Made by a program: the position numbers and the translations under genes | The notes under the pieces: model-generated | Databases searched by the model: none | What the model was told of the DNA's origin: nothing | What the model saw: only the letters and a program-made list of their open reading frames with translations | Shown: positions 1-11,991 of the stretch, in pieces | How positions within the stretch are numbered: the stretch's first letter is position 1 | Layout of the letters: each line of letters starts with the position of its first letter | NCBI GenBank assembly: GCA_007449985.2 | Contig: VIIQ02000317.1 | Location: forward strand, 1-64,000 | Origin: Desmodesmus armatus | Lineage: Eukaryota > Chlorophyta > Chlorophyceae > Sphaeropleales > Scenedesmaceae | Direction of reading: 5' to 3' | Length of the DNA stretch: 64,000 nt

Positions 1-193
1 CCTAAACCCTAAACCCTAAACCCTAAACCCTAAACCTAAAACCTAAACCCTAAAACCTAAAACCTAAAACCTAAAACCTAAACCCTAAACCCTAAACCCT
101 AAACCCTATGTCTGCAGGCATAACTGGAGGCCACATGTCACAGTTGAAAACCCTAAACCTAAACCTAAACCCTAAACCCTAAACCCTAAAACC
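1..193. repeat. Telomeric repeat tract (chromosome left end)
   Basis: Tandem CCCTAAA units read 5'->3' from base 1, the orientation expected for the left end of a chromosome. Units at about 36-80 include the variant CCTAAAA. A 40-bp non-telomeric spacer (108-148) is followed by a second block of regular and variant units up to 193. The canonical unit is the Arabidopsis/Chlorella-type TTTAGGG, not the Chlamydomonas TTTTAGGG. Confidence 0.97.
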
Positions 194-229
194 CCTGCGA
201 CAGCAGCAGCGCTTGGCTACAGGTCAGAC

Positions 230-1006
230 ATGGGACGCTCAGCGCAGGTCATGGTGGCATTGGGGGATTACATCGTAGGAAAGCTCTCAGAGCAGCAGGG
301 AGGTCAGGGTTTGGGAGGCATGTTGGGGCCAGCGCCACCTGGGGCAGGCATGCAGCAGATACCTCCTGCTGCAGGTGCTGCTGCTGCTGCTGCTGCTGTT
401 GGGGACGCAGCTGGGGGCGAGAGCAGCGTGGCTGAGCCTGGCCCTGTGCCTGCAATGAGCGCCTTCTCCACCTTCCGGCAGTACACCAGCTGGTACACTG
501 ATGAGCAGGCCCCCGGCTACAGCCAGACACGGATAGAGCTTGAGAAGGTAGGCTCCAGCTGGCGCAAGGGGTGTGACAAGCGCCGCTGGAGCGACCACAG
601 GATGCTCTGGGGAGTTGTGAAGGGCAGGACCAAGCAGCTGACAGCAGCACACAGTGCCGATGACATCGCCAGCTACGCAGATGCAGCAGCAGCGCTGGAC
701 TTGGAGTACAAGATGAAGCCCTCGGCTTACTTGACCAAGTACCTCAAGATGAAGGGCACCAAGGTGGCAGCAGAGAGTGACAGCAGCAGCGGCCTGGTAG
801 CTGCTGGCCAGGCAGCTGCAGCTGCTGGTGCTGCACGGCCCGGCAGGCCCAAGCGGCGCCGGCAGCAGGTGCAGGGGGAGGGGGAGGAGGGGGCAGCAGG
901 GGAGGCACAGGAGCAGCAGCCGCCGCGGGCGAGGGCCAGGGCTGGCAGCAGGGCTGGCAGGGCCAACCAAAGGAGCAGGGGTTGTGGGCCGGCAACACGT
1001 TGTTAA
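230..1006 (+). CDS. Subtelomeric protein, possible GCR1_C-like DNA-binding domain
   Basis: Single-exon ORF of 258 residues whose ATG lies only 37 bp from the last telomere repeat. An Ala/Gly-rich N-terminus precedes a compact segment at residues 80-180 rich in Trp, Tyr, Lys and Arg (SWYTDEQAPGYS, then GSSWRKG and KRRWSDHR). The spacing of W, LE, SWRKG and an Arg-rich stretch resembles the GCR1_C DNA-binding fold known from fungal regulators and Crypton-type elements; this is from memory and untested. The tail is basic (PGRPKRRRQQ) and could be a nuclear-localisation signal. GC-rich codon use matches the other genes here. It could be a Crypton-derived gene or an unrelated subtelomeric family. 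Confidence 0.6.
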   Translation: MGRSAQVMVALGDYIVGKLSEQQGGQGLGGMLGPAPPGAGMQQIPPAAGAAAAAAAVGDAAGGESSVAEPGPVPAMSAFSTFRQYTSWYTDEQAPGYSQTRIELEKVGSSWRKGCDKRRWSDHRMLWGVVKGRTKQLTAAHSADDIASYADAAAALDLEYKMKPSAYLTKYLKMKGTKVAAESDSSSGLVAAGQAAAAAGAARPGRPKRRRQQVQGEGEEGAAGEAQEQQPPRARARAGSRAGRANQRSRGCGPATRC

Positions 1007-1161
1007 TAATTGTTTTGGGGGCGCAAGATGCCAGGTTGTGGTGCAAGTTGGTCGTTGGCTGATCTTGAAGTTGTTGTTGTGATCACCGAGTTTGATCGAT
1101 CCTTCAGTCGTTGATGTTATGCGTCCGCATAGCCCCTTACCAGTTGCAGTATTGTTTCTGT

Positions 1162-1166
1162 TGTAA
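1162..1166 (+). promoter_or_regulatory. TGTAA polyadenylation signal
   Basis: A TGTAA pentamer, the usual chlorophyte poly(A) signal, lies 156 nt after the stop codon of the subtelomeric gene. Confidence 0.5.
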
Positions 1167-2390
1167 ATTAATGATCGAACGCGCTGCATATATCATTGCT
1201 TGTGCTTTGGTGCCACGTCAGGTTTACTGGGTGACTGTCTGCTGTGAGCGGCCAAATGCAGTCCAGCACTGGGGGGGTGTGAGGGCATTGAGGAGGGGGT
1301 GCTAAGGCATGAGCCAGTCATGGTGGGGGCAGGGAGTCCGCACAGGTCCGCACCGGTCATTGCCTGAGGGTCCGCTTAGGTCCGCCAGTGGTCCGCACAC
1401 TTTCCCTAACTGCATGCAAGCTGTACACAGTTGCACACCACACTGGCTTGCTGCTCCTTCACCATAGCTAGTCAAACTGCTCACAGCTGCTACTTGACTG
1501 GACCCACAAGTCATGCACACAGGACAAGGCAGCAAGTCATGCAAGCATGCTCAGTCACAGGGTGTTGAGCCACAAGTGTTGCTACTTCGGCAACATGCAT
1601 GTATTCGGCATGACACAAGCTACTCTGTCGAACACCAACCTCCAGCCAGAATTTCGGTGGGTTTACAGGCCCCCAAGTATGTCCTCGTGAATATGAGGGG
1701 AGTGAGGTGGGGCACGAGTGCCACTAGACCCCCATGCATGCATGTGCCGTCCTCACAGGACGCCAGGCTGATGGAAGAAGATTCTATAGCGTAACTACAC
1801 CAAGGGTGTGTGTAGTAGATTCAACTTTAACTTTAACATGTTGTGCACGGGGGCAGGTGGAACATGGGCTTGATGCGTCACCAGTGTTCATGGCACTTAC
1901 AGCACCCAGGACACCCAGTGTCATACCCGATTGGGTCATGCATCCGATTGGGGTTGCACTGCTGTGCAATATCAGTTGAGGTGTGTTGGAGAGCATTCAC
2001 ATGGCTTGTGGTGCCCTAAGACAGGTTTTCACTCAGAGTGCCAGGTGGCACTTGCAGTGCCTGTTATGTCTGTTGAGATTCTGCACTCACAACATAAGGC
2101 TGCGCGCGTGCCGTGCACCGGCACGCGTTGAATCACACACACACACACACACATACAAGCTTAGGATCAGGAATATCAGGCTGAGGCCGCCAGCCAAGGG
2201 CTGAGCGGCCTAGAGCAGTCAAGATGTAATCCATTCATCCAAGTCCGGGCACAGGCCCATGTGTGCTTCCATTCTCCGAATGATACGCGTCCAGATCTCG
2301 GTTTGCAGGCACGAAAGGTTACCAAGCAATGGACAACTAGCTGTGCGGTGTTCCCCTGGCTGCGGGGGTAGTAGGAATAGTGATGGGCAG
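1167..2390. other. Subtelomeric spacer, no convincing gene
   Basis: No ORF with coding character was seen. It holds a short degenerate repeat built on GGTCCGC (about 1336-1398) and a CA dinucleotide run (2132-2152). Confidence 0.6.
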
Positions 2391-2940
2391 CCACACCCAA
2401 GGCACCCAGGGCACCTAGGGCACTCAGGTCACCTAGGGCACCCAGGGCACCTAGGGCACCCACGGCACCTGGGGCACCCACGGCACCTGGGGCACCCAGG
2501 GCACTCAGGGCACCTAGGGCACCTAGGGCACCTAGGGCACCTAGGGCACCTAGGGCACCTAGGGCACCTAGGGCACCTAGGGCACTCAGGGCACCTAGGG
2601 CACCCTGGGCACCTAGGGCACTCCGGGCACCTAGAGCACCAAGGGCACTCAGGACACTCAGGGCGCCTACGGCACCTGGGGCACCTAGGGCAACCAGGGC
2701 ACTCAGGGCACCTCGGGCACTTGGGGCACCTGGGGCACCTGGGGCATCTGGGGCACCAGGGGCACTTTGGGCACCTGGGGCACCTGGGGCATCTGGGGAA
2801 CCTGGGGCACCTGAGGCACCTGGGGCACCTGGGGCACTTGGGGCACTTGGGGCACTTTGGGCACCTGGGGCACCTCGGGCACCTCGGGCACCTGGGGCAC
2901 CTACAGCACTTCGGGCACCTGAGGCACCTAGGGCACCTGG
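2391..2940. repeat. 9-bp minisatellite (GGCACCTAG)n
   Basis: About 60 tandem copies of a 9-bp unit, GGCACCTAG and close variants (GGCACCTGG, GGCACTCAG). Because 9 is a multiple of 3 and the unit has no stop, long ORFs stay open on both strands: (Leu-Gly-His)n on + and (Ala-Leu-Gly)n on -. These are treated as artefacts of the repeat. Variants are grouped: CTAG units to the left, CTGG units to the right of about 2710. Confidence 0.95.
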
Positions 2941-2952
2941 AGGGAGGGGATG

Positions 2953-2972
2953 GCAGGGTTTAGGGTTTGGGG
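2953..2972 (-). repeat. Short interstitial telomere-like sequence
   Basis: GGGTTTAGGGTTTGGGG directly follows the 9-bp minisatellite. It is the G-rich orientation, opposite to the terminal repeat. Confidence 0.7.
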
Positions 2973-4787
2973 GGTCGAGATGGAGACACGGGTGGGCCAC
3001 CAAGTAGGAAGAAGAGAACTGGGGAAAAAGTTGAAACATGCGGCAACTGCAAGCCCCTTGAAGTGATAGGCAAACGTGTGCCGCTCAGCGGCACACTTTC
3101 ACGGTGAAAGTGTAGGTTGAAGAGGGTAGGTGATGTTTGTTTTACATGCAGTGTTTGCTCCCCCCTACTCGCCCGCCCCTCCCTTCCTCCCCCTTCTACA
3201 TCTTGGTCCTGGGCCGAGGATCAGGACCAAGAAGGTAGAAGGAGGAGGAAGGGGAGGAGCAGGCGAGTACAGGGGGGGGGGGCGAACACTACAGCAACCT
3301 TGCACGACCCTCAATCGAGTACTACACAGATGACAATCTCCCAGCCAGGGGGGCACGGCTCACCAGGCGGGAGGTCCCCACCACCTCCTGCTGTTGCACC
3401 CCCACCGGCTCAGCAGGCTGCTGCACTCGGCTGCTGCCGATAGATACCTGAGCTGCTGCTGCCTTGCGCTCCTCCAGCAAGCTGCCGAGGCGAGCGGTCA
3501 CGTCAGCATCAGCATGCATGGAAGGAGGGCGGGGGGGGGGGGGGGGGGAGGGGGGGCAGGAGCAAATCGTGCGCCAAAAGATCGGGCCTTTCTAGGGCGT
3601 TGTTCTACTCATGAACTTCTTGCTACTCTGCGTGTTGAAGTAGCCTCTGTCGAAACTGCTATGCTAAAGGGGCTCACGAGCAGCAGCACACCACACACAG
3701 GCGGTTGACGCTTTTGGGACCCTCATCTCACAGCTTATTCAATTCCCCCAACACACACGTCCCTCCCCTCCCCCTCACTTGCTCCATTGCGACGCCACAT
3801 GGACTCCCTTTCTGCTGCTACACTACCACGAGCACCGCATTGTAGACACAAGGGACGCAAACAAATACACTGTGACCATACAACAGCACCACCACACCAG
3901 CAGCAGTGCACCCCCACCTTGCGTTCAGGGTCGCTGCTTCAGACCCTCCCAACCGCATCGCTGTGAAGGCCACAGACCACACACACCCGGGGTGATCAAG
4001 AACTTGCAGGTAGGAGCCGCCAGCATTCTACGGCCGCAGGGTGTTGTCTTCGCTGCCTGGTGCAGGACGGGTAGAGGGAAGGCGAGCATGCAGCAGCAGG
4101 GCAAAAAGCTGGAGGCCAGTGTTGGTTACAGCCGGAGAGTACCTACATCCAGTCATGTGTCCACGTGTCGCTCAGATAGGAAAGGACGTGCCCCCCCCCC
4201 CCCCCTGTTGTACAAGCGTCCCACCTGCTTTTGGGTCGGGTAGAAGAATGCCCCAGGCAGGGATGTCCCACTGCACAAGGGCAATTCCAGGCATTGAGCT
4301 ACATCACGGCATGCAGACACACTCAAGCTGCATGCCCACCCTGAACACATCCACCTGATTGAAGTTCACCCAATGGTGATGTTGCCAGGTTGCATATGCA
4401 GGCGGACACATCCCCCCATCCACTACCCCATAACCATGGCCCAAAGGACTGCAATTATCTGGCATATAGGCACACCCATGCTTCATCGCATGCATGTCCA
4501 TGTTCACCCAATGTGATGGTGCCGTTGCAAGTGACTTTTACGCGGTAGTTGTACACACAGGTGGTGCCAATTGGGGGGAGTAAACGTGAATGGGGGCAAC
4601 AACAATTATGCACCCTTTTGAACATGCCAACTTAGCGCATGAGCTCCGTCTGGACCCGATGCGGTGGTGCCATTGCCAGCGGTTGGCACGTGGGACACGA
4701 TGGCGCCGTAGTGCCACTCGGCGACAGTGTCTTTGTGTGTGTAACCATTCACTGCCCCCCCCCCCCCCCTGGGATGCTGCCGTATGG
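2973..4787. other. Low-complexity subtelomeric DNA, no gene seen
   Basis: Contains homopolymer G or C runs (about 3271-3281, 3532-3549, 4190-4204, 4755-4769) and pyrimidine-rich stretches. No ORF has coding character or splice-consistent neighbours. Confidence 0.6.
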
Positions 4788-5030
4788 ATTTCACTTGGAT
4801 TGCACATGAACCTCACGTGAACCTCACATGTAATTCACATGGACTTCACATGACTTCACATGGATTTCACATTACTTCACATGGATTTCACATGGATTTC
4901 ACATGGACTTCACATGGATTTCACTTGACTTCACATGGGCTTCACATGGATTTCACATGGATTTCACATGACTTCACATGGACTTCACATGTATTCTACA
5001 TGACTTCACATGGACTTCACATGGATTTAG
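4788..5030. repeat. 11-bp minisatellite (TTCACATGGAT)n
   Basis: About 22 tandem copies of TTCACATGGAY mixed with 10-bp variants lacking one base (TTCACATGAC). The mixed 10/11-bp period means no frame stays coherent, so the ORF running through it is not considered real. Confidence 0.93.
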
Positions 5031-5239
5031 TGTGGCCCAACAGTTCAACCAGCACATCACCCTCAGGGCTCCACACACGCAAGATGCAGTCGTGGGACCC
5101 ACTCACAAAGCCAATGCCTGGCAGAACACACACACACCCCTGGGAGGTGGGGGTGGGGTGGGGTGGGGTGGGGGGGGGGGGTGGAGTGGTGGGTGGGGGA
5201 GGGGGGACAACAACTTGACTCCACCAAGTCAAACATGCT

Positions 5240-6575
5240 GAGGCAGCTGAGGCCCAGAAACTGCACCAACCAACGGCGACCCCGATTTGCCTACGGCGGT
5301 GGGCAGTGCTGCCGCTGCACCCCCCGACCAGCATCAACGGCTCTGCCGCCCATTCCAAGCCTGTGGGAGTGTTGACATAATATAGGGACAGCCGCCCACC
5401 GAGCGGCATGGCCAACACATGCCCTGAGAGGGAGCTGGGGTTGTCTAAGTGGGCCTTTGAGACAAGTGGCAGTGGCATCAACCTCTTGGGAGGGGGCAGC
5501 AATGGTGCTGCTGGGACTTTGGGACCGGTCTCGACAGCTGTGGAGCCCCTTCCAACGCTGGATTCGTATGTTGATGGTCTAAATATTCACTCCTCCGATG
5601 TTGCATGAGCAGCCAATGAGGATTGAGGCAGCTGAGGCCCAGAAACTGCACCAACCAGCAGCGACCCCGATTTTGCCCAAGGCGGTGGGCAGTGCTGCCG
5701 CTGCACCCCCTGACCAGCCTCAACGGCTCTGCCACCCATTCTAAGCCTGTGGGATTGTTGACATAATATAGGGACAGCCTCCCACCGAGCGGCATGGCCA
5801 ACACATGCCCTGAGAGGGAGCTGGGGTTGTCTAAGTGGGCCTTTGAGACAAGGGCGCATCACCCTCTTGGGAGGGGGCAGCAATGGTGCTGCTGGGACCC
5901 TTGGACCGGTCGCAACAGCTGTGCAGCCCCTTCCAACGCTGGATTCGTATGTTGATTGTCTAAATATACACTCCTCCGATGTTGCATGAGCAGCCAGTGA
6001 GGATTGAGGCAGCTGAGGCCCAGAAACTGCACCAACCAGCAGCGACCCCGATTTTGCCCAACTTGGGCAGTGCTGCCGCTGCACCCCCCGACCAGCATCA
6101 ACGGCTCTGCCGCCCATTCCAAGCCTGTGGGAGTGTTGACATATCATAGGGACAGCCGCCCACTGAGCGGCATGGCCAACACATGCCCTGCGAGGGAGCT
6201 GGGGTTGTCTAAGTGTGCCTTTGAGACAAGTGGCAGTGGCATCACCCTCTTGGGAGGGGGCAGCAATGGTGCTGCTGGGACTTTGGGACCGGTCTCGACA
6301 GCTGTGCAGCCACTTCCAACGCTGGATTTTCATGTTGATGGTCTACATACACACTCCTACGAAGTTGCATGCCCAGCCAGTGATCAGCCAGTGAGGGAGA
6401 GGCAGCTGAGGCCCAGAAACTGCACCAACCAGCGCCGACCGGATTTTGCCCTGAAGGTGGTGGGCAGTGCTGCCGCTGCACCCCCCGACCAACCTCAGCG
6501 GCTCTGCTGCCCATTCCAAGCCTGTGGGCGTGTTGACATCATACAGGTGCCTACCACCGAGCGGCATGGCCAACA
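5240..6575. repeat. Tandem repeat of about 385 bp, 3.5 copies
   Basis: Copies start at 5240, 5625, 6006 and 6399 with the shared opening GAGGCAGCTGAGGCCCAGAA. Spacings are 385, 381 and 393 bp, and the last copy is cut off near 6575. Copies differ by small indels and substitutions, so long ORFs in them do not stay in a common frame. No coding domain was recognised. Confidence 0.92.
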
Positions 6576-6740
6576 TACTATTTCGCCTTGATTTCTCCTG
6601 ATGTGTATGTAAAGGGTATAGGTTCGCACAAGTCAGTGGCCAGTGTTGTTGCTGCATGCCCCAACCGTCCTCAGTGGCGTCATTATGATACAACAACAGC
6701 ATGTCGAATAGTCTGCGTTTCCACTCACGACTGTGGGCCG

Positions 6741-6745
6741 TTACA
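6741..6745 (-). promoter_or_regulatory. TGTAA polyadenylation signal (minus strand)
   Basis: TGTAA on the minus strand about 240 nt beyond the stop codon at 6984 of the spliced gene upstream. Confidence 0.5.
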
Positions 6746-6983
6746 ACAGCAACCAACCCACAACAACACCAACCCGGCGGTACCAGACCAATCATTCAAG
6801 GAACCCAACATACACGCATAGGTCCCACACTGGCATGCGGGATTGCAACTACTTTGCGGTGTCCACCAGATGCACCTTTCAAGCGTAGGAACGACCAGAT
6901 GTTGGTTGCAATTTGCAGCACATTTGCTGCAAGGTATGCTGATTGACTGGCAGGGACTGGCTGGAACAGCTGTGTGTTGCAAG

Positions 6984-9900
6984 TCATCCAAAGATGTCCA
7001 AGAGACCTGAAGACACATTACACAGCAGCAATGGAGACGGTCAGGCCCACAACCAAAACTGCCGCGTGTGTATGGTGCAACAGAAATCCATGTGATCTTG
7101 GTACATGCACATTCCATGTGCGTTCACACAGTAATGGCGATCTGCCAACACAACCCAAGAACATGAAGGCCGTGCAGTGAACAGTGACAAAGCCTGGTGG
7201 GGTGGTCCGCCAGGCTGTAGGCATGTACTACATGAGTGTTGACGCATGCATCATGACCCACGAGTGCCTAAAGGGTGCCAAACATACTGTACATGCTAGG
7301 ATGTCAGCTTGCTCACCTTGCAGTTCCTCAACAATTTCTGGTGTTGCTGTTGCAGGTGTGTCCTCTGCGGGTGTGTCCTCTGGGGGTGTGTCCCCTGCAG
7401 ACAGAAGCTCCTCCCATGCTGAGAAGTCAAAGCTCTCCTCTCGGCCCACAATGTCCCAGAATGAGTCCTGCATGTTCAGGAAGCAAGGGCAATGACAAGG
7501 TGTGTGATCATGTGTGCTGGTGAACGGCACCAAGCGCACACAGGCAACATGACACAATACCCACGACACCCATGATCAAGAATGCCACGGTGTCACAGCA
7601 GCACAACACCGCAGCAGTAAGCGGTAGCAACAGTATAGTACAGGTAAGCGCGACAACACTCCAACCTTGGCACTAACCAGAATGCCACGGGCGCATGAGG
7701 GCCCCTGTGCCCTACTTGACTGGGAATAACACCGATGTTTGTGTTTTTTGGATAGATGCTGAGGCTGATGCCAATCCCGCAAGACAGTCGCACAGTTGCT
7801 GCCATAGTCTGCCCGAACCCCAGCACACTAAGCCCATGCTGATCACACACCTCCTTGCCAAACAGAGCGCCACTGCTGTCCACATGCTGAGGTAGCTGCT
7901 GCTGGCCGTTCAGCTCCGGTGGTAGTGTCACTGTTGTTGTTGCTGAGGATGGAGATGCTGGTGTGGCAGTCAAGCCATTGTTGAACAGTCCTGCAGGTCA
8001 GACAGTGTGTTCTTCAACCCTTGGAGGGTTACTGGCGACCTTGACTCTGTTCCGTGATGATTGGCGTGCGGCAGAGCCAGCAGCTGTATGCTGACATGTA
8101 ACATGACAACGGGTCCTGAACACACACTGTCATCGAGCAGCTGTCCAAGTTGCAGCACAACAGGCTATTCTGAGCTCTGACAAGCAATTCCTGCACATAC
8201 AAACAATACAGCCACAGATAGAAGCCACACACACCTGCAGCTTCTGATCCAGGCGTGTGCTGGGTAGCCACAGGGTAGGCAAAGGCAGGCACCTTCAGGG
8301 CAGGCAGGGGGTCGACTCCTGCCATCTCTCCAGTCGGTGCTGCATGAAAAAGCACAACACAAACAGGCAAACACACACAGCATGTCAGGTGATTCTTTTG
8401 CAGGGAACGTCCACCACCTTTACTGTGGCCGAGAGTCCTCTCAAGCATACTTTGCATGGCGGCACTATGCCTGCATGAAAGTGACTGACAGTCCTCATCC
8501 GTACCTGCTGGCACTCCAAGCTCATGTGCAGCATCCAGGAACTTGGGGGCTTGGGGGTAGCCTGCAGGTGGCTGTACTTGCAAGAAGGTGCCCTCTGCAG
8601 CATACCCAGCTGGAAAGCCACCGTAGGGTGGAGCTGCAAGGATGCCGTTGCTGCTTGCCTGCACAGCGGGTGCGGGTGCAGGAGACACACACACAAAAGT
8701 GGCATTGGGAGCAGTAGGGACACCTAAGAGCTTGCACTACGCAATGAAACAATACCCCGCTCAGAGCTGCACACTGAGCAGCTGAATGTAAACAGTACCT
8801 AGACGTGCTGACTGCCTGCTGCTAGCCTGCTGCTGTTTTGTGCAGACTGCATAGCCTGCTGCTGACTTGCTTGCGAAACCATGCAACAAACCCCTGTGCG
8901 CAGGCGGCATGCTTTGAATAGTTTCAATTCGAGTGAGGCACTGCAGACCCACCTGGATGCGAGGCGACAGCCATGCCGCCTGCTGAGGCATGACAAGCTG
9001 CGTGCCATGTTGCATGCCAACTGAATTACCAGCCACTCCAACCTGCACTCCTGTACCCTGCGCCTCTACCTGGCCTGCTGTTGCGCGCTGTGCCTGCATC
9101 TGCATCTGTAACTGCAACTGCTGCAGCTGCAGGAGCCCATTGTTCATCATGTTGGCTGTTGGCATGCCTGTGTTCAGGGTGCCACACACACTTGGGCCCA
9201 GTTTGCACCAGTGGACAGACAGCTGAGATGCCGCAGCTGTGCGCAATCTGTCTGTGAGTCAGCTCACCTGCAAGCGCCTGGTGTGCTGAACCCATGCCCA
9301 GCAGGGGGGAACCATAGCCAGCCTGCAGGACAAAGGAACAAGGCATGCCGATGCTCAACGCAGCGATGCAGCACCTGCGGTAGGCGCCAGGTGCATCATA
9401 TCCAGGGCAGGACCCCAATCGACAGTACGATTGCTGGCCGCTGATGCAGCACATCACTCACGCTGCACCACAGCCACCTTCGTCAAAGAGGCAGGTTGCA
9501 CCCACATGGCAAGAATGCTGATTATGACACCATATGTCACTTACAGTCCCAGGTACTGCTAAGTCCAGGGAGCAGCTGTGCTTTATGTGTGTAGATGAGT
9601 GGCATGCGACAGCTGACAGGCATTGGTGTTCAGCACTGCAGACACACCTGGAGACTGGGCGACAGCGATGACGCCTGCTGCTGCATGTAGTTGGTACCCA
9701 CTCCACCCTGTGCTCCTGCAGCCCATGGCGCAACCTGCTGCCCTGCTGCATGCTGTGCCTGCATCAGCTGCCACTGCAACAGCCCTCCATTCATTGCTGG
9801 TGACAGTGGGGAACCTGCAGACAGGGCGGCAGTGACGTTTTGGTCTCAAAGCAACGCAGCAGCTGAGGGGCTGCAGCGGCAACGCTGTCTGTGAATCCAA

Positions 9901-11217
9901 CACACCTGCAGGCGCCCGTCCTGCTGCTTTTGCGCGCCCCGTGGGGGTTGTGTAGCCAGCCTGCAGGGCAGACGGAACAAGGCGCAAGTGACAGTACGCC
10001 GCTCAGCCTGAAATCGGCATGAAAGCATATCACCTTCCTATGATGAGTGCTCCTGCAGAGATCTGGCACACATTACAGCTGTGCATGAAACCTGGTTGTG
10101 TTGGAGCAAGCGCGCAACTGCACAGCTGAAGCACACCCTTGTGCACCCCCTTGTGTGCAGCAGGAAGGTCCCTGCACGGCACCCATGCTGGCGTGCATGT
10201 CAGCAGGGTGGTGTGCCTGGTAAGTGATGCTCACCGTCATTGGTTTCATGGCTGGGATGCACTTCTTGGGAATGGTGCCGTCATGGTTGACATATGCTGG
10301 GGCCCTGTCCAGGCTGTAGGTGTGGCTGCCAGGCCAACTTGCTATGTGGCCTGGCGCAGCTGCCGCAGTTGCAGCAGCAGCGCTGCGACGGCTTGCAGCA
10401 GCTGCAGCAGCCCCTGAAGTGCCTGCAGCACAGACAAATCAGAAAAACTAATCACTGGTATGCACTTCAACTTGATTGAAAATGCAGGTGCTTGAGGATG
10501 ATGTGACTGTCATGCTGTGCTGAGACCCACACGGTGTGCTGGCCCTTCCATCACCCAATGCAAATCGCCAACATAGCATCCTGTTGGTCTGCCCACGGTA
10601 TGGAAAGAGCATGGTTGATCGCACACAGTTTGCTGGGGTGCAGAAGGCCACACTTGCCTGGCTTGCCTCGCTTGCCTCGCTTGCTGCTCGAATTGCTGGT
10701 AGGGGCAAAGTCAGGGTCATCCTGCACAGTCTTGGCCTGCAGGACACCAACAAGCACATGCTGAGAATCCATTTCGCAGTCTGAGAGACCTTTTTGTGCA
10801 GGAACTCTACTGATTGAATAAGCTGCCCTTTGGGTTGTCACGCACGCCAAGCTTTCTACCTGCACAGCAGCTGCCTTCAGGGGGTGAAGGCGCTGGTGAA
10901 GGTGAAAGCTGTCAGGCCGCACCTTCTTTTTGGAATTGCGCATTATGTGCTGTGAGATAGTTCGGGTGCCTTCAGCCAGTCAAAAAGTTGCTTTCAGTGC
11001 TGTCCCAATCAGCATGTCCTTCCTGCAGCAGCAGCACAGCAGTTCTGCAAGTGAGTGATTGAAACCCTGCCAGACCAGTGACAGGACACCAGCCTACGGC
11101 AACAGCCATGTGCAGATGTGAAACGCACGTTACCGTCCTCCTGGGTGGTGTGAAGCAATAGGGACCTGTGGCATCAGACAGGACCAGGATCAGCTCCATA
11201 TCCCCGACCAAAGCCAT
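6984..11217 (-). CDS. Gln/Ala-rich putative transcriptional regulator, 13 exons
   Basis: Spliced model, all phases agreeing, 501 residues: 11217-11134, 10949-10860, 10736-10658, 10422-10235, 9960-9906, 9814-9648, 9322-9268, 9167-8953, 8658-8505, 8339-8235, 7990-7851, 7467-7317, 7006-6984. Exon 3 must use a GC-AG donor (CCAG|GCAAGT). A basic patch (SSSKRGKRGKPG, residues 74-85) could be a nuclear-localisation signal. The middle is rich in Gln, Met, Ala and Gly. The C-terminus is acidic and aromatic (DSFWDIVGREESFDFSAWEE, near 445-464) and ends LLDIFG, like acidic activation domains. Residues 148-221 and 222-311 are duplicated exon pairs. No DNA-binding family was recognised; the first two exons are the least certain. 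Confidence 0.75.
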
Positions 11218-11991
11218 GCTGCTGTCGTCTGCTGCCTGACACGTCTTGCATTCATAACATCACTGTGGCTGCTGGTGGCTGCAGCAGAAGGCTGCCTTGC
11301 CTTTGTGAGCACAGCGTGTGTTGGGACAGTTTTGTCAGTTGTGCTGTTCTGTAGGGACACTGATGACGCTGTTGTGGACTTTGTCTGCCTCACAAACTAT
11401 CAAAGGACATCAAAACGATATGATATGCTGTGCAGAAAGCAAAGTGCGATGCCCAGCAGTGTCTTGGTGGGGTTCAACAGGTCTTGGGGCAGGACAAGAG
11501 CCATGAATGAACGTGGGCACTCTACCCCAGATTTGTCCCAGGAATATGTCCTGATGTTTGATGTGTCAAACCTTCTTGGCCAACAACAGCTTGAAAATCG
11601 GAATGAACTTGTATTTTCTGAGATGGACTTTGAAGTGGCATGTAGCCTTCCGGCGTTCCGTGAACTATTTTAGAGATGCAAACAACTTCCAGTTCCAGAT
11701 CCAAAAAGAAGATCACAAGGGCGGGTTTGTAGTACTTCATCACGGGGTGGGACCTTGATCACACGAATGAGGTCCGGGTGGCCTCCCATCCAGCGCGATG
11801 GGTTTGAGAGTGGCATCCCATCTAGCGCGATGCATCCCCACTCACTGGCTCAGCTTGAGTGCATTGTGTGAGGTGTCCTTCTGTTGAACACAGCATCACT
11901 GTCACTGCAGTGTGACTGCTGCTGATACATTCTGAGGTTCTCATTTGGGAGCACCCATTCACCATGTCCAGCTGAGTCTACTCCTCACGTC
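11218..11991. promoter_or_regulatory. Divergent intergenic region
   Basis: 774 bp between two divergent start codons (11217 on -, 11992 on +); it must hold both promoters. No clear TATA element was identified. A 132-residue ORF at 11275-11673 (+) lacks supporting features and was not called. Confidence 0.5.

Noticed and set aside
2176..3039. Long collagen-like ORF (Gly-Ala-Leu repeats) on the minus strand
   Set aside because: It is produced by the stop-free 9-bp minisatellite; the opposite strand gives an equally long ORF and neither has coding features outside the repeat.
11275..11673. 132-residue plus-strand ORF between two divergent genes
   Set aside because: No domain, AT-richer codon use than neighbours and no splice partner; more likely promoter or 5' UTR sequence.
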